Assembly: GCA_014650415.1 (NCBI GenBank)
Contig: BMUX01000009.1
Span: 186,001 to 250,000 of the forward strand
Length of the DNA: 64,000 nucleotides
Direction: 5' to 3'
DNA from: Streptomyces spiroverticillatus
Lineage (GTDB): Bacteria; Actinomycetota; Actinomycetes; Streptomycetales; Streptomycetaceae
The position numbers and the translations under genes were made by a program. Below, one piece after another: positions 26,675-35,021 of the stretch. A model generated the notes under the pieces. The model was not told where the DNA came from. It did not search any database and was given only the letters and a program-made list of their open reading frames with translations. Numbering within the stretch: the stretch's first letter is position 1; the number at the start of each line of letters is the position of its first letter.

Positions 26675-27847
26675 CTAAAGGCCCGACGGAACCAGCTTCC
26701 CCCGCTCCCCCACCGCCGCCACCCCCACCAGCCCCAGGCACATCCCCGCCCCCCACAGAATCGCCGTCGACGGTGCCGCCACGCTCTGCACCACCCCCGC
26801 CAGCACCGCGCTCGCCGCGTAGCCCGCGCCCACCGAGGCGTACATCAGCGAGTAGCCCGCAGCGAAGGCGCTCTTCGGCAGGGCTTCCTTCAGCGACAGG
26901 CTGCGGGCGATCTGGACGCCGGACTGGCACACCCCCGCCACCACCAGCCCCACCCCGATCCACAGCATCTCCGGCACCAGTGCGATCGCCGCCACCACCA
27001 GCGAAACCCCCACCAGCAGCACCAGCGACTGCCGGGACGGGTTGCCCGGCCAGGTGCGCAGGCCGTAGACGTACGCCCCCACCGCCGCCGCCACCGAGTA
27101 CGCCGCCAGCAGCGGGCCCGCCCAGCCCACCGCCACGCCCCGCTGCTCCAGCAACGCCGGAAGCACCAGTTCCGCGAGCGCCAGCAGGGACAGCCCGGCC
27201 GCCCCGGTGACGTACAGGGGCCAGGCGGCGGCCAGTGTGCGCGCCATCGAGACGCCGCCCCGGTCGCCCTCGTCCGCCGGCCATCCGGCGGGCAGCGCCC
27301 ACAGGCCCGCCCCGGCCGCCGCCATCAGCCCCGCCGCGAGGTACATCGGGACCACCGGGTCCAGGCCGAGCGCCAGACCGGTCGCGACGGCCGGTGAGGC
27401 CGCCCAGATCCCGTACGAGAGGATCGCGTCCGCGCTGAACGCCTTCGCCACCGCCGACTCCTCCACCATCGAGGTCAGCAGCGCCCTGGTCCCGCCCGGC
27501 ACCGCCCCCGGCGCCCCACCGGCCAGCGCGGCCAGTGCCCCCAGCACGACGGGGTGCGCCCCCGCGCACAGGGCGAGCCCCGCGAAGGCGAGCGCGCCGA
27601 CGGCGAGGCCCGCGGCCAGGGCGGGGCGCGCACGCACGGCCTTCAGCCGGGGGCCGAGGACGGACGCGCCGACCACCTCCCCGACGACGTACACGGCGGC
27701 CAGCGTCGCCCCGATGCTGTACCCGCCGGGCCTCTCCCGCACCAGCAGCACCACCGCGAGCGGCGCCATCGCCACCGGCAGCCGGGCCGCGACGGTGACG
27801 CCGGCGAGGGTGAGGAGCGGGCGGGTGGCGAGGGCGCGATAGCTCAT
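26675..27847 (-). CDS. MFS transporter
   Basis: A 390-residue protein with 12 closely packed hydrophobic segments and short loops. It begins MSYRALATRPLLTLAGVTVAARLPVAM, and the first cytoplasmic loop carries SVLGPRLKAVRARPAL, a weak version of the MFS loop 2-3 motif. It resembles small drug or sugar-type exporters. It is convergent with the regulator at 25660 and has no other close partner. Substrate unknown. Confidence 0.85.
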   Translation of the reverse strand: MSYRALATRPLLTLAGVTVAARLPVAMAPLAVVLLVRERPGGYSIGATLAAVYVVGEVVGASVLGPRLKAVRARPALAAGLAVGALAFAGLALCAGAHPVVLGALAALAGGAPGAVPGGTRALLTSMVEESAVAKAFSADAILSYGIWAASPAVATGLALGLDPVVPMYLAAGLMAAAGAGLWALPAGWPADEGDRGGVSMARTLAAAWPLYVTGAAGLSLLALAELVLPALLEQRGVAVGWAGPLLAAYSVAAAVGAYVYGLRTWPGNPSRQSLVLLVGVSLVVAAIALVPEMLWIGVGLVVAGVCQSGVQIARSLSLKEALPKSAFAAGYSLMYASVGAGYAASAVLAGVVQSVAAPSTAILWGAGMCLGLVGVAAVGERGKLVPSGL

Positions 27848-27908
27848 GTCCGGACCGTATCCACGTCCACTCGCCCCCGCTCAACCCCTTTTTCCGGGCG
27901 ACGGAGCA

Positions 27909-28559
27909 TCAGTGCGCGACCGGGCACCCGCCCGTCATCTGCCCCAGGAACGCGTTCGGGTCGTAGAAGTGCTCCACCTCCACCAGCTTCAGGTCCTCAC
28001 TGACCTGCGCCACGCTCATCCCGAACATCTCGATCTTCCGGCCGTCCGGCTGGAAGCCCTTGTACTCGCCCTCGAAGGTGCCCCAGTGCCGCCACTTGAA
28101 CGCCACCGTCGGCGGCGGGGACAGCACCTGGAGGACCTCCCAGTAGAAGCCCTGCGGGAACGCCGTGTGGAAGACCTCGTGCGAGGACTCGAAGGTGTCG
28201 CCCTGGCCGTAGAAGACGGAGTCGCCGATGAGGATGTTGTAGCTGCCCCGGTCCACGATCTCGGCCGAGTCCGCCCACGCGCCGCCGTTGATCCGGGTGC
28301 GGAACCGGTCGCTCACCATGGACACCCAGGTGGCCGGGTCCGCCTTGTGGGACACCTCCATCTCGAAGACCTGCACGATGCTCTCGACGATCGCCTCCAG
28401 CGAACCGGCCTCGTGCCGGGTGCTGCGCTGGCCGGGCATCACGGTGTGCGAGAGGTGGTAGTCCGGGGCCCCGGCCCGCCAGTCGCCGGGCTCGGCGGCG
28501 GCGATGACCGCGTCGCGGCCCTGAAGCCAAAGAGGTGTGGAGTCCGCTTGAGTCGTCAT
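27909..28559 (-). CDS. SnoaL/NTF2-like protein
   Basis: A 216-residue protein from the ATG at 28559 (MTTQADSTPLWLQGRDAVIA). HEAGSLEAIVESIVQVFEME and FKWRHWGTFEGEYKGFQPDGRKIEMFGM fit the alpha+beta cone of the NTF2-like superfamily, which includes polyketide cyclases, ester cyclases and ketosteroid isomerases. It ends in GGCPVAH, a cysteine-containing tail I cannot assign. It is separate from the alcohol dehydrogenase operon and has an inverted repeat in its upstream gap. Confidence 0.7.
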   Translation of the reverse strand: MTTQADSTPLWLQGRDAVIAAAEPGDWRAGAPDYHLSHTVMPGQRSTRHEAGSLEAIVESIVQVFEMEVSHKADPATWVSMVSDRFRTRINGGAWADSAEIVDRGSYNILIGDSVFYGQGDTFESSHEVFHTAFPQGFYWEVLQVLSPPPTVAFKWRHWGTFEGEYKGFQPDGRKIEMFGMSVAQVSEDLKLVEVEHFYDPNAFLGQMTGGCPVAH

Positions 28560-28621
28560 GGCGCGCATACTCACGCATTCAACCTTTGGCCACAAGCACA
28601 CAGGCGGTGCCGTCCACCCAT

Positions 28622-28648
28622 CAACTCCCTTATGCACAAGTGGAGTTG
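28622..28648. promoter_or_regulatory. Inverted repeat in intergenic gap
   Basis: CAACTCC and GGAGTTG with a 13-nt spacer containing CTTATGCACAAG, itself nearly palindromic. It lies 63 bp upstream of the NTF2-like gene and 35 bp beyond the 3 end of the alcohol dehydrogenase gene. It could be an operator or a short terminator. Confidence 0.4.
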
Positions 28649-28682
28649 CACGATCCGAACGACACCGCCGACGCGACCTCCC

Positions 28683-29732
28683 TCAGAACACCAGCACCCC
28701 CCGCGCCACCCGCCCCTGCTCCGCGTCCTGCGCCGCCTTCGCGAAGTCCTCCACCGGGTAGGTCTCCGTCACCAACTCGTCGAGCAGCAGAAGCCCTTGG
28801 CGGTACAGCTCCGCGTACAGCGGGATGTCCCGCTGCGGGCGCGAGGACCCGTACCGGCAGCCCAGGATGGACTTGTCCAGGAACATCGCGGCGGGCAGGA
28901 AGGTCGCCTCGTCGGTCGGGGCGGTCATGCCGAGCAGGATCGCCTGACCGTGCCGGTCGAGGAGGTCGATCGCCGTACGGATCAGACCGGTTCGGCCCAC
29001 GCATTCGAAGACGTGGTCCGCACCCGTCGGCAGTACGTCCCGTACGTCGTCCGTCGACGTCAGGAACTCCGTCGCCCCGAAGAGCCGCGCCGGTTCCTCC
29101 TTCGCCGGGTTCGTGTCGACCGCCACGATGCGCGAGGCACCCGCGAGGCGCGCGCCCTGGATGACGTTCAGGCCGATCCCACCCGTCCCGATGACCACGA
29201 CCGTCTCACCGAGCGCCACCCGCGCCCGGTTGAGGACCGCTCCCACGCCCGTGACCACGCCGCAGCCCATCAGCGCGGCGGAGGTCAAGGGGATGTCGTC
29301 CGGGATCTTGATCGCCTGGACGGCCTTCACCAACGTGCGTTCCGCGAAAGCCGAGTTGGAGGCGAACTGGTACAGCGGGTTGCCGCCCCGCGAGAAGGGC
29401 TGTCCCGGCATCCCGATCGCCTTGCGGCACATCGTCGGCCGCCCCCGGTCGCACTCCGCGCACGCCCCGCAGCCCGCGAGCGTGGAGAGCGCCACGTGGT
29501 CGCCGGGCGCGACATGCGTGACGCCCGCGCCGACCGCCTCCACCACGCCCGCGCCCTCGTGGCCGAGCACCACCGGCACGGGGAACGGAATCGTTCCGTC
29601 CGTGACCGAGATGTCGCTGTGGCACAGGCCCGCCGCGCGGATGCCGACCAGGACCTCCCCCGGCCCCGGGTCCCGTATCTCCAGGTCGTCGACCACCTCG
29701 ACCTGCTTGCCGTCGAAGACAACCGCCCTCAT
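28683..29732 (-). CDS. Zinc-dependent alcohol dehydrogenase
   Basis: A 349-residue medium-chain dehydrogenase. The catalytic zinc region is AGLCHSDISVTDG and GHEGAGVVEAVG. The structural zinc cysteines are in GCGACAECDRGRPTMC. The NAD site is VVIGTGGIGLNVIQGARLAG. All are complete, so it should oxidise an alcohol or reduce an aldehyde. Its ATG overlaps the stop of the SDR gene by 4 nt, so it is co-transcribed behind operator f. The substrate is probably the hydroxy or aldehyde intermediate of the island pathway. Confidence 0.93.
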   Translation of the reverse strand: MRAVVFDGKQVEVVDDLEIRDPGPGEVLVGIRAAGLCHSDISVTDGTIPFPVPVVLGHEGAGVVEAVGAGVTHVAPGDHVALSTLAGCGACAECDRGRPTMCRKAIGMPGQPFSRGGNPLYQFASNSAFAERTLVKAVQAIKIPDDIPLTSAALMGCGVVTGVGAVLNRARVALGETVVVIGTGGIGLNVIQGARLAGASRIVAVDTNPAKEEPARLFGATEFLTSTDDVRDVLPTGADHVFECVGRTGLIRTAIDLLDRHGQAILLGMTAPTDEATFLPAAMFLDKSILGCRYGSSRPQRDIPLYAELYRQGLLLLDELVTETYPVEDFAKAAQDAEQGRVARGVLVF

Positions 29733-30658
29733 CGTGCTCCCCCTTCAGCATTGGGTCGTTCCTTCTTCGCCGCCGCCTCGCGCATCGCCTCCAGCTGCGC
29801 CAGCAGCGGCATCGGGTCCACTCCCACCGTCCCGGGCAGGAAGTCCGCGATGCTCTCCGGCGTCCAGGAGCCCGACTCCGCGTATCCGGCGCGCAGTTCG
29901 CGCGGCTGCGCCCACACCGCGATCTTGGGTCCGGCGATCGTGTAGACCTGCCCGGTGATGCCCTCGGCGCGAGCCCGCTCGGAGAGCAGGTAGACCACGA
30001 GCGCCGCCACGTCCTCGGGCTCGCCGATCTCCTTCAGCTCCATGGGTACGTTCGCGGACATGCGGGTACGGGCCACGGGCGCGACCGCGTTCGCCGTCAC
30101 CCCGTACTTGTGCAGGCCCAGCGCCGCGCTCCGTACCAGCGAGATGATCCCGCCCTTGGCCGCGCTGTAGTTGGCCTGGGCGACGCTGCCCTGGTGGTTG
30201 CCGCTGGTGAAGCCGATGAGCGTGCCCGAACCCTGCTTGCGCATGACGGCGGAGGCCGCGCGGAAGAGGGTGAAGGTGCCCTTGAGGTGGGTGGCGATGA
30301 CGGGGTCCCACTCCTGTTCGGACATGTTGAAGAGCATCCGCTCGCGCAGGATTCCGGCGACGCAGACCACGCCGTCGACACGTCCGTACCGGGCGAGGGC
30401 GGTGTCCACGACCCGCTGTCCGCCCGCCATGGTGGAGATGTCGTCCGCGACGGCGACGGCCTCGCCGCCGGCCGCCTCGATCTCCTTGACCACCGCCGCC
30501 GCGACCTCGCTGGTCGGCTCCGCGCCCTCCATGGAGACGCCGTAGTCGTTGACGACCACGCGTGCGCCCTCCGCCGCGCACGCCAGCGCCACCGCCCGCC
30601 CGATCCCGCGCCCCGCTCCGGTCACCGCTATGACCTTGCCGGTCAAGAAGTTCCCCAT
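29729..30658 (-). CDS. Short-chain dehydrogenase/reductase (3-hydroxyacyl-CoA or 17-beta-HSD4-like)
   Basis: A 309-residue SDR from the ATG at 30658, with GGGAAGG upstream. VTGAGRGIGRAVALACAAEGARVVVNDYG is the NAD site (the VVNDYG pattern is characteristic of peroxisomal-type hydroxyacyl-CoA dehydrogenases). The catalytic triad lies in GFTSG and QANYSAAKGGIISL. A C-terminal extension (PGTVGVDPMPLLAQLEAM) is longer than in minimal SDRs. It should oxidise a 3-hydroxyacyl-CoA. An island operator lies 21 bp upstream. Confidence 0.92.
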   Translation of the reverse strand: MGNFLTGKVIAVTGAGRGIGRAVALACAAEGARVVVNDYGVSMEGAEPTSEVAAAVVKEIEAAGGEAVAVADDISTMAGGQRVVDTALARYGRVDGVVCVAGILRERMLFNMSEQEWDPVIATHLKGTFTLFRAASAVMRKQGSGTLIGFTSGNHQGSVAQANYSAAKGGIISLVRSAALGLHKYGVTANAVAPVARTRMSANVPMELKEIGEPEDVAALVVYLLSERARAEGITGQVYTIAGPKIAVWAQPRELRAGYAESGSWTPESIADFLPGTVGVDPMPLLAQLEAMREAAAKKERPNAEGGAR

Positions 30659-30678
30659 CACCACGCCTTCCCAAGGTT

Positions 30679-30695
30679 TCTGACGGACCGTTAGA
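30679..30695. promoter_or_regulatory. Island operator f (TCTGACGGACCGTTAGA)
   Basis: The island palindrome centred at 30687 with one T-for-C change. It lies between the divergent SDR and cyclase-family genes, 21 and 49 bp from their starts. Confidence 0.75.
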
Positions 30696-30743
30696 TTTTA
30701 GAACCCGTACGACGCCCCGGCACAAGACCCAGGAGGCCAGCGA

Positions 30744-31670
30744 ATGTCCCTGCCAGCCGAGTTCCACGACATCGCCAAGCGCGTCAACAACTGGGGTCGT
30801 TGGGGAGCGGACGACGAGATCGGCACGCTGAACCTGATCACCGACGAGGTGGTGCGGGAGGCCGCCCGGACCGTACGCAGCGGTCTGCGCATCCCGCTCG
30901 CGCTGCCCCTCCAGCAGGACGGCGTGCAGACCGGCGTGATCCCGGGGCGGGTCAACCCGCTGCACTCGATGGTGCAGATCAACCAGGAACTGTTCGGCCC
31001 CGGCACCGTCGCCACCAGCGACGACGCCGTGACCATGGGCCTCCAGGCGGGCACCCACTGGGACGCCCTCACCCATGTCTCGCACTCGGGGAAGATCTAC
31101 AACGGCCGCCCGGCCGACACCATCGCCCCGCACACCCGCGCCGCCTTCAGCGGCATCGACAAGGCCCGGCACGTGGTGTCGCGCGGCGTCCTGCTGGACG
31201 TGGCCCGCGCCCGGGGCGTCGAACGCCTCGCCGGGGACCACGCGGTGACGCCCGAAGACCTGGAAGCGGCCGCGGAGTTGGCGGGCGTGCAGGTCCGCGC
31301 GGGCGACATCGTGCTCGTACGGACCGGGCAGATCCAGGTGTATCTGGGCGGCGACAAGCACGGGTACGGCTATCCGTCACCCGGGCTCTCGATCCGTACG
31401 CCCGAGTGGTTCCACGCGCGGGACGTCGCCGCCGTCGCCAACGACACCCTCACCTTCGAGATCTTCCCGCCGGAGATCGAGAACCTCTGGCTGCCCGTGC
31501 ACGCGCTCGACCTGGTCGAGATGGGGATGCTCCAGGGCCAGAACTGGAACCTCGAAGAGTTGTCCACAGCCTGTGCACAAGAGGAGCGGTACGCGTTCCT
31601 GCTGTCCGCGATGCCGGAGCCGTTCGTCGGCGGCACGGGCACACCGGTCGCGCCGGTCGCGATCCTTTAG
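30744..31670 (+). CDS. Cyclase-family metal hydrolase (kynurenine-formamidase fold)
   Basis: A 308-residue protein. AGTHWDALTHVSHSGKIYNG carries the metal-binding H-x-D-x3-H motif of the cyclase/KynB fold, and VRAGDIVLVRTGQ is the second conserved block. Members hydrolyse formamides, lactones or cyclic diketone products. AGGAGG precedes the ATG. Divergence from the SDR gene across an island operator suggests a ring-opening or hydrolytic step in the same pathway. Confidence 0.9.
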   Translation: MSLPAEFHDIAKRVNNWGRWGADDEIGTLNLITDEVVREAARTVRSGLRIPLALPLQQDGVQTGVIPGRVNPLHSMVQINQELFGPGTVATSDDAVTMGLQAGTHWDALTHVSHSGKIYNGRPADTIAPHTRAAFSGIDKARHVVSRGVLLDVARARGVERLAGDHAVTPEDLEAAAELAGVQVRAGDIVLVRTGQIQVYLGGDKHGYGYPSPGLSIRTPEWFHARDVAAVANDTLTFEIFPPEIENLWLPVHALDLVEMGMLQGQNWNLEELSTACAQEERYAFLLSAMPEPFVGGTGTPVAPVAIL

Positions 31671-31707
31671 ACCCCGCACCCCGGGACACCGGTCACGCGC
31701 AGCGGAA

Positions 31708-31734
31708 GGCGGCCGTCCACCAGGGGCGGCCGCC
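31708..31734. terminator. Hairpin terminator between convergent genes
   Basis: An 8-bp stem, GGCGGCCG and CGGCCGCC, with an 11-nt loop, 38 bp after the cyclase stop. Confidence 0.6.
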
Positions 31735-31862
31735 GCCACGTCCCGACCCGCACTCGCCGAGGAGGCCGGTGCTCCGCCTCGACGTCCCCTCGCTCACGAA
31801 TCGCACGTTCAAGCGTGATCAGGGCACCCGAAGGCGTCAACAGCACCTCGGCGAAATGCGCG

Positions 31863-32558
31863 TCATGTTCGGTTTGTGACGGCGCACGACGGCTTGTACG
31901 AGGGCTCGAAAGGGGGCTCGTACGCCGAAGCGAACGGCGACTCGGCACCGGGCTCCCGGCGCTTGTCCCGCGACGTCTCGCGCGGCTTCTCCCGGGGCTG
32001 CTCCCGCGCCGCCTCCGCGAGCCCCTCGCGACCGGCCGGCACTCCGCGGTCCGCGCACGCCTTCTGCGGCGGGCGCACCTCGCGGTCCACCTCGCACCAG
32101 ATCCGCTTGCCCGCACCCTCGGCCTGCCAGCCCCACCGGTCGGCGAGGCCGTCGACGAGTTCCAGACCGCGTCCGTTCGTGTCGTCGCCCTCCGCGTGCC
32201 GGGGCTTGGGCGGGCAGGCGCTGACGTCGGCGACCTCCACCCGCACCGTGCCGCCCGAGACCGCCGAGCCGGAAACGGAACCGGAATCCGATGCCCCGTT
32301 CCCGTTCCCGTTCGCGCCCGCTTCGCCTGCGGCGCCCTCGCCGGGGATCCCCGGCAGCAGCATCCGCAGCACGGCCGGACAGCCCGTGTGCACGACCGCG
32401 TTGGTCACCAGCTCAGAGATGAGCAGGACCAGCGTCTCCGCGACCGGCTCGTCCGCCTCTATGCCGCACCCGACGAGCCGGGACCGCGCCCACCTGCGGG
32501 CCCGCCCCACCTCCGCGGGGTCGGCCCCGACCTCCAACTGCACCTGAAGCACCTGCAC
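31863..32558 (-). CDS. RsbW-like ATP-binding regulatory protein
   Basis: A 231-residue protein with an HATPase_c_2 domain: VLLISELVTNAVVHTGCP (N box) and GRGLELVDGLADRWGW (G box). These kinases act on STAS antagonists or bind sigma factors. Between the two boxes is a Gly/Ala/Asn-rich insert, and the C-terminal about 65 residues are charged and low-complexity. The GTG at 32558 is the only possible start because an in-frame TGA lies 6 nt upstream. A STAS protein at 38606-38980 is a possible unlinked partner. Confidence 0.85.
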   Translation of the reverse strand: MQVLQVQLEVGADPAEVGRARRWARSRLVGCGIEADEPVAETLVLLISELVTNAVVHTGCPAVLRMLLPGIPGEGAAGEAGANGNGNGASDSGSVSGSAVSGGTVRVEVADVSACPPKPRHAEGDDTNGRGLELVDGLADRWGWQAEGAGKRIWCEVDREVRPPQKACADRGVPAGREGLAEAAREQPREKPRETSRDKRREPGAESPFASAYEPPFEPSYKPSCAVTNRT

Positions 32559-32974
32559 CGCTCACACCATCCGAACCGGCGGACACAACGCCTCGCGTCT
32601 CCACAGGGTCACGGAACGTGATTCCCTTGTGGGACAGCATGGTTGACGTACAGTCACCGCAACAAGCGCTTCAGGCATATTCCAGCGCGAAGGAGTACGC
32701 ATCCTGCATACTGTGCGACGCACGCTGCGGAGAGTCGAACGTGAGCACTTGTGGCGCCTCCGTCCGACGCGAGGAGCGGTTCCGTCGAAGCGCGTCGCCC
32801 GGTCCGGGGCCGCCGTACAGGCCGCACCGGGAATCTGGCGCTCCACCACCACTCGCACCTGACGGAGCGTACCCGAGCGACGACCCGACTCCGGCCCGTG
32901 ACGACTCCTGCAAAGGACACAACCCGATATCGACACAGGGTGACCCGTTCATGACCTGTTCTGGCAGCGGCCGT
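32559..32974. other. 416-bp gap without a confident gene
   Basis: This lies between the convergently placed acyl-CoA dehydrogenase end and the ATP-binding protein start. The stretch near 32640-32715 is AT-richer than its surroundings and should hold the promoter of the minus-strand regulator. No reading frame here has a ribosome site together with normal codon bias. Confidence 0.5.
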
Positions 32975-33868
32975 TCACGCCGGATCGCCCAGAAGTGCGG
33001 CCGCCAGTTCTTCTTCCGCCTCCGCCTTCGAGGGCCCGCGCCCGGCCCGCACCCATGCCCGCTTCAGGTGCAGGTGTACGTCGGCCTCCCAGGTGAAGCC
33101 CATGCCGCCGCAGACCTGGAGGCAGTCGCGCGCGTTGCGTACGGCCGCCTCGTCGGCGAGGAGCTTCGCGGCGGCGCGCTCCACGGCCGTGCCGGTGACG
33201 GCGGCCGCGTACACGGCGGTACGGGCGGTCTCGACCCGCACGAGCATCTGTGCGCACAAGTGCTTGACCGCCTGGAAGCCGCCGACCGGCTGCCCGAACT
33301 GAACACGCTCGCAAGCGTGTTGGACGGCCAGGTCGAGTGTGCGGGCGGCGGTGCCGACCTGTTCGGCGGCGGTGAGGAGGACGGCTTCGGGGGGATACGG
33401 GTACGGGGTGCGCCGCGAGAGTCGCGTCAGCGGCGTCAGGGGGTCGACGGAACGCACCTTCATCGCGCCGTTCAGAGCGTCCTTGTCGGCCCGGACGATG
33501 ACGTCCGCGTCTCCCAGGTGCTCGACGAAGTGCCCGTACGGCGCCGTCACGACCACCTCCCCCTCCGCCGCCCCCTTCACCTCACCGGCCGCCAAGTGGG
33601 TGTCGATGAGCGGCCCCGGCAGCAGGGCCCGCCCCGCCTCCTCGAAGAGCAGCACCGCCTCCGGCAGCCCGAGGCCGACACCGCCCTCCGCCTCGGGCAG
33701 GCGCAGCGCGAAGAAGCCCGCCTCGCCGAGGGCGCGCCAGAGGTCGCGGTCCAGCTCGCCGCCCGCGTCGACGGCCGCGCGCAGGGCCTCGCGGTCGAAG
33801 CGCCGGGCGAGGAGGTCTCGTACACCTTGCCGCAACGCCCGCTGATCGGCGGTCAGTTGGAAGTCCAC
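32975..33868 (-). CDS. Acyl-CoA dehydrogenase, short subunit
   Basis: A 297-residue protein from a GTG at 33868 (VDFQLTADQRALRQGVRDLL). It has the N-terminal helical domain with LPEAEGGVGLGLPEAVLLFEE and the C-terminal VQFGQPVGGFQAVKHLCAQM and CLQVCGGMGFTWEADVHL blocks. The middle beta-domain is short, so at under 300 residues it is well below the usual 380. Short dehydrogenases like this pair with full-length ones in alpha2-beta2 enzymes of sterol side-chain breakdown. Its partner is probably the gene ending 10 nt upstream. Confidence 0.88.
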   Translation of the reverse strand: MDFQLTADQRALRQGVRDLLARRFDREALRAAVDAGGELDRDLWRALGEAGFFALRLPEAEGGVGLGLPEAVLLFEEAGRALLPGPLIDTHLAAGEVKGAAEGEVVVTAPYGHFVEHLGDADVIVRADKDALNGAMKVRSVDPLTPLTRLSRRTPYPYPPEAVLLTAAEQVGTAARTLDLAVQHACERVQFGQPVGGFQAVKHLCAQMLVRVETARTAVYAAAVTGTAVERAAAKLLADEAAVRNARDCLQVCGGMGFTWEADVHLHLKRAWVRAGRGPSKAEAEEELAAALLGDPA

Positions 33869-33878
33869 GGGGGTCCGC

Positions 33879-35021
33879 TCACCGGCCCTTCGGGAGGCCG
33901 AGGATGCGCTCGGCGACGATGTTCTGCTGGATCTGGGAGGTGCCGGCGGCGATCGTGTACGAGAGGGAGGACAGCCGGTCGAGGGTCCAGTCGTGGTCGA
34001 GGTCGAAGGCGTCGGGACCCAGGACCTCGGCGGCCGTGTCGTACAGCTCCTGGCGGGCGTGCGAGTAGCGGAGCTTGAAGACGGAGCCGCCGACACCGGG
34101 GACGCCGCCGGTCTTCTGCGCCTCGCTGACGTTCCACTGGGTGAGCCGCCACAGGGTCATGAACTCGGCGTTCAGTCGGCCGAGTTGGCGTCTGACGGCC
34201 GGGTCGTCCCACGTTCCGTTGGTCCGGGCCTCGCGCGCGACTTCCGCGAGCGTGCGGCGGCAGGCGACGACCTCGCCGACGAAGGCGGTGCCGCGTTCGA
34301 AGGAGAGGGTGACCATGGTGACGCGCCAGCCGTCGTTCTCCGCGCCCACCCGGTTGGCGACGGGGACGCGCACCTCGTCGAGGAACATCTCGGCGAACTC
34401 GGTGGACCCGGCGAGCGTGCGCAGCGGACGGACCGTGATGCCGGGCGCGTCCATCGGCATGGCGAGCCAGGTGATGCCCTTGTGCTTGGGAGTGTCGGGG
34501 GTGACAGGTGTGGTGCGGACGAGAAGCTCGCACCAGTCGGCGACCTCGGCGTGCGAGGTCCAGATCTTGGACCCGGTGACCACGTAATGGTCACCGTCGC
34601 GGACCGCCTTCGTGCGCAGCGACGCCAGGTCGGAGCCGGCCTCGGGCTCGCTGAAGCCCTGGCACCAGACCTCGTCGCCGCGCAGGATCGGCGGCAGCCA
34701 GCGCTCCTGCTGCTCCGGCGTGCCCTCGGCGGCGATGGTCGGGCCCGCGTGCAGCAGCCCCACGAAGTTCGCGCCGACGTAAGGCGCCCCGGCGCGCTCG
34801 GTCTCCTCCAGGAAGATGAGGTGCTGGGTGGGGGTGGCCTCGCGCTGGAGGTCGGCGTACCCGGCGTCGTACAGCATCCGCTGCCAGGTGGTGTCGTACG
34901 CGCGCCTGCCGGGCCAGTCGAGGGGGTCGGGCCGCTCCGGCAGCCCGGGGAGCACGCGCGCGAGCCACTCCCTCAACTCGGTCCGGAACTCCTCCTCCTG
35001 GGGTGTGTACGCGAGATCCAT
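33879..35021 (-). CDS. Acyl-CoA dehydrogenase, full-length subunit
   Basis: A 380-residue enzyme. MDLAYTPQEEEFRTELREWL starts the helical domain. WCQGFSEPEAGSDLASLRTKA and YVVTGSKIWTSHAEVADW form the FAD/substrate region, and the C-terminus ends GTSQIQQNIVAERILGLPKG. All expected blocks are present. The ATG overlaps the amidohydrolase stop (ATGA). It probably forms a heteromer with the short subunit encoded next, under operator g. Confidence 0.93.
   Translation of the reverse strand: MDLAYTPQEEEFRTELREWLARVLPGLPERPDPLDWPGRRAYDTTWQRMLYDAGYADLQREATPTQHLIFLEETERAGAPYVGANFVGLLHAGPTIAAEGTPEQQERWLPPILRGDEVWCQGFSEPEAGSDLASLRTKAVRDGDHYVVTGSKIWTSHAEVADWCELLVRTTPVTPDTPKHKGITWLAMPMDAPGITVRPLRTLAGSTEFAEMFLDEVRVPVANRVGAENDGWRVTMVTLSFERGTAFVGEVVACRRTLAEVAREARTNGTWDDPAVRRQLGRLNAEFMTLWRLTQWNVSEAQKTGGVPGVGGSVFKLRYSHARQELYDTAAEVLGPDAFDLDHDWTLDRLSSLSYTIAAGTSQIQQNIVAERILGLPKGR

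Noticed and set aside
31558..31570. Second TTGTCCACA DnaA-box match
   Set aside because: It lies inside the cyclase-family coding sequence, alone, and is explained by the codons there.
32413..32640. Small minus-strand frame starting MLSHKGITF upstream of the RsbW-like gene
   Set aside because: It has no ribosome site, overlaps the ATP-binding gene in another frame and ends as a Gly-rich shadow.
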